Made by a program: the position numbers and the translations under genes | The notes under the pieces: generated by a model | What the model was told of the DNA's origin: nothing | The model's database searches: none | What the model saw: the letters and a program-made list of their open reading frames with translations, nothing else | Shown here: positions 1-7,567 of the stretch, one piece after another | Position numbering within the stretch: the first letter of the stretch is position 1 | Layout of the letters: each line of letters opens with the position of its first letter | Assembly: GCA_000320545.1 (NCBI GenBank) | Contig: ADNK01002623.1 | Coordinates: 15,001 to 67,500, forward strand | DNA: 52,500 nucleotides | Direction of reading: 5' to 3' | DNA from: Bigelowiella natans CCMP2755 | Lineage: Eukaryota > Cercozoa > Chlorarachniophyceae

Positions 1-149
1 ATTGCACACTCTAGGTGCTGCATCCTGAAGGTTTAGTTCCTGAGGAAAGTATTTACAACGATAATTAACGTATGTGTATGTTAATGTATGCTCATTTATG
101 TTTACGACGACGATGATGACAATGCTTCCATATAAAACATGGATCTATG

Positions 150-1413
150 TTAATTCATGCCTACCAGCACATTACCTTGATAAGAGTCACATACGGTTTC
201 AAGTAAATCTGAGACATCTTGCATTGCCTTACCATCCACTACAACCCAGGGTGTACCAAGCCGGGAAGCTCCGTAGTGAGCTGTGGCTTTTGCATTTGTT
301 TTATCATATTCATCGCCCTGAGGCCCTTCGATGCAAGATGCAAACATGACAGGGTTGATGTAGCTCACAGTGTCTCCCAGGCACTTTTCAGCTGCATCCA
401 TAACAGCAGATGAATTCGACATCCAAGAATCTTGAAAAGAGCCTTCAAAGCAAATCGTATAGTTGATAGAATCGTGCGTGGTGTTAGCGAGGCCATTGAT
501 ACAGCCTTCAATGCGGTTTGCTAGGCATTCATTCTGCCCATGCTGACACAGAATTGGAGAAACAGCTTTGTTGAAACATTCACTCGGTGGCGAGGCAACA
601 CCACATTCCTTGATCCAACAGTACATAGATTTATCTTTGTCATAGCCTGCTGCTTGGCCACATGAGGAGGTATTGAAGTAGGCATTTCCCCAGGGGAAAA
701 ACTCAAAATTCATTATCTCTGCTACTCCGGTGGCTGCGAACGTCTTTGACAGACTTGTAGCCTGTTGTCATTGATTGAGTTTGTAACAGATTGTAGCACT
801 ACATAGTGGTTTTGGGAGACGAATGTAGCGAGTGAAAATAATAAATACTATCCAAAAACTAAACAGCACATTTCTATAAATTCCTCGACTAACGGCTAAG
901 GAAGGTAATTCATTTGAATCAAAAAGTCAAATACAAGTCCTAATCAAATAAAGAATAAAACCCTTTCAAAACGGTTGTAACGATATGCTACGACAATGCA
1001 ACTTTGGTATGCAATACTACTGCTAATACCACTGCTAACTACTACTACCAGCTAGCAGCTAGCTAGTAGTAGCAATAGCAGTTGTATTAACAGTAGTATT
1101 GCATAAGCTAGTAGTAGTAGTAGTAATAGTAGTTGTAATAGTAGTAGTATTACCACGAAGTTCTGGCACTCTGGTCAGAAGGCCTCCCTGCAACAGTGAG
1201 TAGAAGGAAATAACAGTCCTAGTCAAGAACGGGTTATTAACATCAAAACGGCTATGCCTCCTCGCCGTATGCTTACCCATAGAATTGGACATTAACCAGA
1301 GGAGCAGTAAGGGATTGGTCTGCTGGATCCGAATACTGCTTTCTTGCTTGAATGGTGCCGGCAGCAGCAGCAGCAGCAGCCACAATCACAAGTTTAGCAG
1401 CAGTACTTGTGTA
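150..1413 (-). CDS. GILT-family thiol reductase, probable selenoprotein (5' end missing)
   Basis: GILT (IFI30-like) enzymes reduce protein disulfides in lysosomal or secretory compartments with a thioredoxin-like CxxC site. I rebuilt three exons on the minus strand: 1413-1277, 1187-1154 and 761-150. Splice phases match exactly (2 then 0). The joined product has a hydrophobic Ala-rich segment like a signal peptide, then VNVQFYGEAF-[TGA]-PECQNFV, then GVAEIMNFEFFPWGNA, then the family signature CQHGxxECxxNxIExC, and more cysteines to a TAA stop at 150. The order and spacing are those of GILT, with TGA at the first active-site Cys. No initiator ATG fits exon 1413-1277, so at least one upstream exon is missing. 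The element at 2080-7328 lies about 660 bp upstream. Family identity is secure. Sec decoding is inferred from alignment; only 149 bases of 3'UTR are visible. Confidence 0.9.
1175..1177 (-). other. In-frame TGA at the GILT active site (candidate selenocysteine codon)
   Basis: On the minus strand the 34-base exon 1187-1154 reads (G)GAG GCC TTC TGA CCA GAG TGC CAG AAC TTC GTG. The TGA falls where GILT proteins have the first Cys of CxxC, giving a UxxC motif. Flanking exons join in phase on both sides, so the codon cannot be avoided without losing the catalytic motif. Many other genes here end at TGA (gag, PIP kinase, phosphatase, DNAAF5), so TGA is not globally reassigned. A Cys-to-stop mutation is the main alternative. 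Confidence 0.75.
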
Positions 1414-2075
1414 CTGATCGACACAACAAAATTGTTACAACTGTTCGATACGATTTCCGCATGCTGTTCCTTCCCCCCCTTGTTTCTCCTCCTCATTATC
1501 ATTTTCATAACAATGATTCCTCCTTATCTTCCTCCTCTCTCAAGTCATCGTTATGGCATGCATGCACGCATGTACCACCACCATTGATGTTGTGTTGTTG
1601 ATTCCTCATACTCATTGAAGGAAATAATGGCCTGTATTTCTTTGGTGCGACATACAACTGAGTCACTTGTCGTAACATCTTAATGCATGTGGTTTTCTGT
1701 AATGATGAATTACGAATTACGATGCCTCAAAACCTCAACTGGTGCATGCATCTAGGTCCCATCAGCATTTGCTTTCGACATCCGCTGGCTGCACTAGCAC
1801 AGTTTACAATGGACACAACAACATGGCAACATGTGCATCACATTACATGTCTATCGTGTTCGCCTTGTTCTGTTGCTCATTGTTCTGTGGAGGACATGAA
1901 TCATTGGAACGGCACGGTGAACGTGAACCCAAGTTCGTCTGTGCATGGCAACAAACATTGAGGCTGAGCTGGCAGTCGGCCTCACGTGGCTCAGCCATGC
2001 AATTCTTGGTTGATCGCACAACCCCCGACAAACAAGTCAAGTGTGCGTGCACATGCAGACCATGGACACAGCTAG
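1414..2075. other. Region upstream of the GILT exons, no gene resolved
   Basis: This stretch lies between the first recovered GILT exon and the retrotransposon. It should hold the missing first GILT exon(s) and promoter. A short minus-strand ATG reading MRKSYRTVVTILLC just upstream of 1413 looks like a signal-peptide start, but it does not join in frame without an extra splice that I cannot see. The rest is low-complexity, with no supported coding signal. Confidence 0.4.
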
Positions 2076-2079
2076 ACAG

Positions 2080-2405
2080 TGTAGCGCGTACTACTACGCG
2101 AGCACAAGTCACGTGCGACAACAAAGGGGTTGTCGCGGATATAGAATATAGATAACGTAGATATTAATACAGTATAGGCACGTGGGTTCCGGCGGGACTC
2201 ATGGCAGCACACCGGAAGTGTGCTGCCCCACGTGCGGCGGCATTCGCGAAAGCTTCGCGAATGATTACGCAGTGCACGATTTAATAAAAATATAATCTTT
2301 AATAAAAATGAAGATAACTCTTCAAAAGGAAGCAAACGTGCCTTTCCCCCCCCCTGCCTACTTGTGCACGTAGCGCCTCGGCCTGTGAACACCTTACGCG
2401 CAACA
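2080..2405 (+). repeat. Left LTR
   Basis: The ends TGTAGCGC and GCGCAACA form an imperfect terminal inverted repeat. The sequence contains four short perfect inverted repeats: CGCGTA/TACGCG near the start, GCGACAAC/GTTGTCGC near 2114-2136, a 10-bp arm pair at 2203-2212 and 2218-2227, and CATTCGCGAA/TTCGCGAATG at 2241-2250 and 2254-2263. AATAAA-like signals lie near 2281-2308 and could serve polyadenylation. Confidence 0.93.
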
Positions 2406-2410
2406 ACCTT

Positions 2411-2428
2411 TGGCTTCCACACACGGGA
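2411..2428 (+). other. Candidate primer-binding site
   Basis: Five bases after the left LTR the sequence reads TGGCTTCCACACACGGGA. It starts with TGG, as expected for pairing with a tRNA 3' CCA end. I cannot name the tRNA, and the 5-base gap is a little longer than usual. Confidence 0.45.
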
Positions 2429-2444
2429 AACGATTTGACTAACA

Positions 2445-3875
2445 ATGTTACAGCAGCTAGAAGAACAGCAGGACTTTGGCTCGCAGGCCGTGCAAGGGCA
2501 CGAGCAGAAACAGGAAAGGAAGGGCGATACGGACGCTAAGGAAGGAGGAGGAACACCTCCACAGGCACCGCCGGGACCAGCACCCGGGATTAAGAAAGCA
2601 GATGCAGCAGCAGAGGCACTGGAGAACTTCTACGAGGCGGACGACGAGGACGTGGCCGCCGAAAGCAAGAAGGTCGTAATGGCATTACGAGCCTTGCGAC
2701 CCAGGGCGAGCAACTACGCCAAACTGAAAGTATCGATAGAATACAAGTATCAGACACATGATGTTTGGGCAGCTATCATGCAGGACATCATGGATTACGA
2801 AGCAGACTTACCTCCAGAGTGGGCAGCTTTGTTTAGGAACGACGGGGGTCTGGGCGCCTCGCGGGGGACGACCCAGAGCACCGTCAAGCAGCAGCAGCCG
2901 GTACAGCGGAACACCCAGTTCATGTCTGTTAAAACAGCACCGGTTATGATAACGAAATACAACGGGAAAAGAGGTGAGGCAAGGAGGTGGTGGAAGAACG
3001 CTAGGAGTATACTCTGCGACTTTACCCCTAACCCCACCGAAAACGACAAGCTCAAATGGCTAGCTATAATAAAGCAAGCCATGGACCTTTACGAGACAGG
3101 CAGGACCCGGATCAGGCAGCTAGAGAAAATACACACTACAGTTAGTGGGCTACGAGACGTTGAGGCGATAATGAAGGCTTTTGTAAATGAACAGGATGCT
3201 AACTCCCTACCCCAGGCTATTAGAAAATACAGAGCAATGATGCAGCATGAGAGAGAACCTGTTAGAGACTTTGCCACGCGCTTCCAGGATATGATCGACG
3301 AACTACATGATTTTAATTACAACACAGGTGATGATCAGGCAAGGTTTGAAGAGTTCAAGTTAAAGATAAAGGAATCCACTTACGTTACGGAGAAAGGCTA
3401 CACCACGATGGAGGCAGCAGTGCAGGCTATATCCCTACGCGAGCAGGAGCAGGACCGCAAGTTTACCAGCCCTAAGGTACCTGGCATAGGAAACATTAAC
3501 GCTATTAAGCCGCAGCGAGACTGGTACAAGGACAGGGAAGGTAACCGACGTTGCGGATACTGCTCACGTAAAGGGAAACACACCGCTAAAGACTGCAGAG
3601 ACAGGAAAGAAGGACGACCCAGGATGACGATCAGGCAGCTCAACGAACACTACGAGAAGTTAAAGAGAAAGAAAGGCAGAGGACAAGGATATAACAACAG
3701 CAAATGGCAAGGCAGCAACAACGGGAAGAACAATAAATATAAGAACAAAAAGCAGAACAGTATCAATGCTATACAGCAGCAGATAAACGGAATATTAGAT
3801 CACCTTAAGCAGGCTCCGACGAAGACAGCAGTACCAGCAACGCAGGACCATCAGCCAGAACATGATACGGCTTGA
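2445..3875 (+). CDS. gag: Retrotransposon gag-like protein
   Basis: 476 aa. A Gln/Glu/Lys-rich N-terminus is followed by a capsid-like helical region with a retrotransposon-gag feel (around residues 160-330, with WWKNARSIL and FATRFQDMIDELHDF). A zinc-knuckle-like motif, CGYCSRKGKHTAKDC, lies near residue 370, and a basic Asn/Lys-rich tail follows. The knuckle spacing is CX2CX5HX4C, one residue longer than the usual CX2CX4HX4C. The product packages the element RNA. The gene ends at TGA 14 bases after the pol ATG, in a different frame, so pol expression needs reinitiation, leaky scanning or frameshifting. No protease motif is seen at its C-terminus. Confidence 0.88.
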   Translation: MLQQLEEQQDFGSQAVQGHEQKQERKGDTDAKEGGGTPPQAPPGPAPGIKKADAAAEALENFYEADDEDVAAESKKVVMALRALRPRASNYAKLKVSIEYKYQTHDVWAAIMQDIMDYEADLPPEWAALFRNDGGLGASRGTTQSTVKQQQPVQRNTQFMSVKTAPVMITKYNGKRGEARRWWKNARSILCDFTPNPTENDKLKWLAIIKQAMDLYETGRTRIRQLEKIHTTVSGLRDVEAIMKAFVNEQDANSLPQAIRKYRAMMQHEREPVRDFATRFQDMIDELHDFNYNTGDDQARFEEFKLKIKESTYVTEKGYTTMEAAVQAISLREQEQDRKFTSPKVPGIGNINAIKPQRDWYKDREGNRRCGYCSRKGKHTAKDCRDRKEGRPRMTIRQLNEHYEKLKRKKGRGQGYNNSKWQGSNNGKNNKYKNKKQNSINAIQQQINGILDHLKQAPTKTAVPATQDHQPEHDTA

Positions 3876-6800
3876 CGAGTGGACCTCTGAGTCAAGCGTT
3901 AATGCGTTAGAGTTTATGGACCTAGCGGACAACAAGCTACCTACACCTACCGAGCTACGGAAGAAGAACCCCGGCAAGACCATCCGACAGATAACGGAGC
4001 TACTGGACAAGACCCCCCCAGCTGATGATTGGGATATCGACAAAGGCAAAAAGTACATTAATAAAATATTAAACGAGAAGTACTCTGACATCACCAAGCC
4101 GACGACGAAGCCCTCCAGCAAGCTTACCCCAGTAAAGATCGAGCTAAAGAAGGGATACGAAGAGTGCATCATCAATGACCCAGAACATAGGCGACCGGAA
4201 GCGGACTGGGAAAAGATAGAGTGGCAGATCAATGAATGGGCAAAGGAAGGGAAGATAGAGCCAAGCAACTCACCATGGAACGTGAGACATGTGCTAGCTA
4301 AGAAACCTACTTACCCTTTCTTCCGCCTGGCGCACAACTTCATCCGCCACAACCGAGTAATAAAGAGGATCCAGACACCTACACCAAAGATAGATGACGT
4401 TATTGAACACGTCATAGGATACAAATACTACTCTTCCCTAGATAAAAATGAATCATACATGCAGACACCCATCCACAAAACCTCCCGCCCCATTACCGCG
4501 TTCTCCAGCAGGCACAGGAAGTGGCACTTCGTCGTATTCCCTTACGGCCTAAGCATATCAGGGGATGCGTTCAGTAGTCAGAACTACAGGGCATACACAC
4601 ATGATGGGATGGCGTCTGTGTTGTGGGTGTTTGTGTTTGTGTATGTGGATGATGACATAATATGTACCAACACAGTCGTCGCTCAGATCTTCCTCCTGGA
4701 AAATATATTTATTAGGTTTGCACACTTCGGTTTTACCATTAGACTGCAGAAGTGTACATTCCTAGCTACAAGAATCAAGTGGTGTGGATATTACCTGGAG
4801 CAAGGCCGCATCACCCCAAACCCCGAGAAAGTAGCAGCACTACAGCAAGCCCCTAAACCTAAGAATGCAAAGGAGTTAAAGTCATTCTTGCAGACTGCAG
4901 CTTGGATACTACGTAGGTTCTCCCCTACCTACGCTAGGACTGCAGCTGCTTTTACTACTGCTTACCGGAAGGAGAACTCTGTAGGCCTCAGCTTCGCTAA
5001 GGTGTGGGCCAAGGCTGGCCTTGATGCCCACTTCGATAACCTAATAAAGTTATGCAGCAACACCCTATTGAATGCTAAGCTAGACACTACTAGACCAGCT
5101 ACCCTATGGACAGACTGGTCTAAGCTAGGTATGGCTGCTGTACTTACCCAAGACCAGCAGATCATACGGGTGTGGGGCAGGGCCTGTACAGCAGCTGAGG
5201 CCAAATACAGCCCTACAAAAGGAGAGTATAAAGCCATGACTGAGGCGCAGAGGAAACTAAGATACTACCTGCTGTCGGTGCCCAGCTTCACCTTAATGAC
5301 TGACCACAAGCCCCTCCTAGGCATCGACCGCAAGCTCGAAGCGCCTAACGATGAGTATGCAGCTATGAGGGCGGACACGGAAGAGTTTAGGGACAAGAGG
5401 ACAGTGGTCTACGCACCAGGAGACAAGCAGCTTGCTGACTATTTCAGCAGGCTGTTCGAAAAGAAAGTCCCTACCCAGGTCACCCCTATGGTTAACGCGA
5501 TTACCTTCGAGGACGGCGACTTCCTGCCTGAGCCAGAGGAGCTCCAGCACCTTCAAGAACACCTGGATAAATACAAACACAAGCATGAGGTACTTAGTGA
5601 TAGGATATATGTATACACTAATAATGTTAGGCGTACCTACGTGCCACGGCGGACCAGGGGAGCCCTTCTCTTTACCGCCCATGGACCTGCACACGTAGGA
5701 GAAAACCATATCACTGCTCTACTCTACCATTACTACTGGCCCTACAAGCTAAAAGAGATAAGGACATACCTGCGTGGCTGCAGGTGCTCCAGCTTGAAGG
5801 CGGCAGGTGTCGCCACCAAGGAGTCCAGCAAGAGCCGTGCATCTAAGAAAATCAAAGCAAGGAACTTCTTAGATATCGTGCAAATTGATGTTTATAAGTA
5901 CGATGGCTATCACTACCTTACCTTCGTTGATGTGGCCACTGGAAAGTGCTGGGTTAAAAAGATTATCAAGGTCAACGTTGCTAAGAAGAACAAAGGCTTA
6001 TATAAGCAGAGGCTTACTAACTGCTACCGTACCTGGGAGTCTGAGCTCCAGGCTATCCCTGATGAAGTTAGCATAAACAAGATACCAAAGAAATTACATG
6101 TGGATAATGAGACCTCTCTTCTACAGCTACCACACCCTAATATTGATGCCTCACCTGTATACTATGCCCAGTCCAACTCCAAGGTAGAGCGACTCCACCG
6201 CACCTTGGCCAACCTAAGCAGGATAAATAGCACCACACCAGACAAGATACAAGGGTTAGTAAACGACACCTTCACGTCTGGGGGAGGTATCAAGGATAAG
6301 GAGAGGGAAGAAGGCGACGACAACGACGACGATACCGAGAGCGAAGACGAGAAGGTCCCGTACGATGGCCGAGTTCTAAAGGAAGGACAGTATGTTAGGG
6401 CCAAGGTAAATCTGAGATCGAGAAATAAACAAGACCCCTTCTGGGGTGGCGTTGCAAAGGTTACCGAGAGGAAGGGGAGGAAGCAGTACTACATCTATGA
6501 TGGGAACAGGGTCACCTTGCGCCACATCAGTCACCTAAAGAATTATGATATCGGTGAGAAGCTCCTAAAGGATGTTAAAGTAAACCCTACTGTGTGGGAG
6601 CGAGCCATGCCTTGTTTAGGACCCCGACCTAAGTTCGATGTGGAATATGGAAACAATAAGGTCAGGGTGAACGACGATTGGCGCATGAAGATTGTCTATC
6701 TAGGCTACCCTGGATTACGAAATATGGAGAGGGTAGCTATGAAAATAAAGGACGGAAAATATCAGCTACTCTACCTAGCTGTTCCCGACTTACCCTTTGA

Positions 6801-6951
6801 GCACTGGTATAAGGTCCTGGGGGACCTTGATGCAGAGGGCTGGTATGGACACGAACCTAAGGACGAAGGTGAGTTCTGGGTAAGCGACAAAGGAGATAAG
6901 GTTAGAGAGGAATCTATTACCTGGTGGTTGGTGAAGTTCCGAAAGCGATAA
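3862..6951 (+). CDS. pol: Retrotransposon pol polyprotein (RT, RNase H, integrase)
   Basis: 1,029 aa. Reverse transcriptase comes first, with the aspartate of SSLDKNESY, FVVFPYGLS, and the catalytic YVDDD. RNase H follows (WTDWSKLGMAAVL, GEYKAM, LMTDHKPLL; D-E-D). The integrase has an HHCC-like zinc region (AHGPAHVG, then CRC, i.e. CXC rather than CX2C) and a DDE core (FLDIVQIDVY, LHVDNE, SKVERLHRTL). After it comes an acidic linker, a GPY/F-like module (GQYVRAK...DPFWGGVAKV), and an unassigned C-terminal domain of about 130 residues ending at 6951. The first ~120 residues before RT contain no DTG/DSG, so a protease is not visible. The ATG at 3862 overlaps gag by 14 bases in another frame. 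Confidence 0.92.
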   Translation: MIRLDEWTSESSVNALEFMDLADNKLPTPTELRKKNPGKTIRQITELLDKTPPADDWDIDKGKKYINKILNEKYSDITKPTTKPSSKLTPVKIELKKGYEECIINDPEHRRPEADWEKIEWQINEWAKEGKIEPSNSPWNVRHVLAKKPTYPFFRLAHNFIRHNRVIKRIQTPTPKIDDVIEHVIGYKYYSSLDKNESYMQTPIHKTSRPITAFSSRHRKWHFVVFPYGLSISGDAFSSQNYRAYTHDGMASVLWVFVFVYVDDDIICTNTVVAQIFLLENIFIRFAHFGFTIRLQKCTFLATRIKWCGYYLEQGRITPNPEKVAALQQAPKPKNAKELKSFLQTAAWILRRFSPTYARTAAAFTTAYRKENSVGLSFAKVWAKAGLDAHFDNLIKLCSNTLLNAKLDTTRPATLWTDWSKLGMAAVLTQDQQIIRVWGRACTAAEAKYSPTKGEYKAMTEAQRKLRYYLLSVPSFTLMTDHKPLLGIDRKLEAPNDEYAAMRADTEEFRDKRTVVYAPGDKQLADYFSRLFEKKVPTQVTPMVNAITFEDGDFLPEPEELQHLQEHLDKYKHKHEVLSDRIYVYTNNVRRTYVPRRTRGALLFTAHGPAHVGENHITALLYHYYWPYKLKEIRTYLRGCRCSSLKAAGVATKESSKSRASKKIKARNFLDIVQIDVYKYDGYHYLTFVDVATGKCWVKKIIKVNVAKKNKGLYKQRLTNCYRTWESELQAIPDEVSINKIPKKLHVDNETSLLQLPHPNIDASPVYYAQSNSKVERLHRTLANLSRINSTTPDKIQGLVNDTFTSGGGIKDKEREEGDDNDDDTESEDEKVPYDGRVLKEGQYVRAKVNLRSRNKQDPFWGGVAKVTERKGRKQYYIYDGNRVTLRHISHLKNYDIGEKLLKDVKVNPTVWERAMPCLGPRPKFDVEYGNNKVRVNDDWRMKIVYLGYPGLRNMERVAMKIKDGKYQLLYLAVPDLPFEHWYKVLGDLDAEGWYGHEPKDEGEFWVSDKGDKVREESITWWLVKFRKR

Positions 6952-6990
6952 AGGTCTAAGGGAATAAGGAAGGAAGGAAGGAGCAACGTG

Positions 6991-7002
6991 ACTTGGGGGA
7001 GG
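6991..7002 (+). other. Candidate polypurine tract
   Basis: The sequence ACTTGGGGGAGG ends directly at the right LTR. The terminal GGGGGAGG is the kind of purine run that primes plus-strand synthesis. Confidence 0.55.
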
Positions 7003-7328
7003 TGTAGCGCGTACTACTACGCGAGCACAAGTCACGTGCGACAACAAAGGGGTTGTCGCGGATATAGAATATAGATAACGTAGATATTAATACAGTATAG
7101 GCACGTGGGTTCCGGCGGGACTCATGGCAGCACACCGGAAGTGTGCTGCCCCACGTGCGGCGGCATTCGCGAAAGCTTCGCGAATGATTACGCAGTGCAC
7201 GATTTAATAAAAATATAATCTTTAATAAAAATGAAGATAACTCTTCAAAAGGAAGCAAACGTGCCTTTCCCCCCCCCTGCCTACTTGTGCACGTAGCGCC
7301 TCGGCCTGTGAACACCTTACGCGCAACA
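7003..7328 (+). repeat. Right LTR
   Basis: Same 326 bp as the left LTR at a constant offset of 4,923, with no difference found by eye. The 3' flank begins ACAG, matching the 5' flank of the left LTR. Confidence 0.93.
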
Positions 7329-7332
7329 ACAG

Positions 7333-7567
7333 CAACAATGCTGCGTGCGATGTGATGACATGCGCATTGATGAGTCTTCTTTTTCCATCAGCCATGGCGT
7401 GTAGACGCGTCCCATTGGCGTCCTACTAGCCTGATCCAGTGAGCACCATGCACGTACGCGGCACATGCACGTGCTAGGCCAAGCTGGCACGTGCATGCCA
7501 GCTGCCAGCATGCACAATGCAGCAGATGTGTTTGCATTTCCAAACATTGCAAAGTGATCATTCATCT
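7333..7567. other. Short intergenic gap, TGCATG-rich
   Basis: Unique sequence continuing the insertion target, with several GCACGTGC and TGCATG palindromic words. No coding signal was seen before the terminal exon of the next minus-strand gene. Confidence 0.5.

Larger units (their letters stand above)
2080..7328 (+). mobile_element. Complete Ty3/gypsy-like LTR retrotransposon
   Basis: The element is 5,249 bp. It has two direct LTRs of 326 bp (2080-2405 and 7003-7328) that look identical base for base, including a nine-C run, and that begin TGT and end ACA. A 4-bp target duplication, ACAG, flanks it (2076-2079 and 7329-7332). A purine-rich tract precedes the right LTR. Two long intact ORFs encode gag and pol, and pol has RT, RNase H and integrase in the Ty3/gypsy order. 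Identical LTRs plus open frames imply a very recent insertion. The insertion site is upstream of the GILT gene, not inside a recognised exon. Pol has no recognisable aspartic protease motif (D-S/T-G). Confidence 0.93.

Noticed and set aside
1..149. SECIS element in the visible 3'UTR of the GILT gene
   Set aside because: On the minus strand there is one ATGA followed by a small ATTAAC/GTTAAT hairpin, but no GA at the required distance on the 3' side. I do not call a SECIS; it would have to lie beyond the window edge.
150..1413. Global TGA reassignment as the reason for the in-frame TGA
   Set aside because: gag, PIP kinase, DNAAF5, CDKN3-like and TPR-like genes all end at TGA where homology or frame ends, so TGA is a normal stop here.
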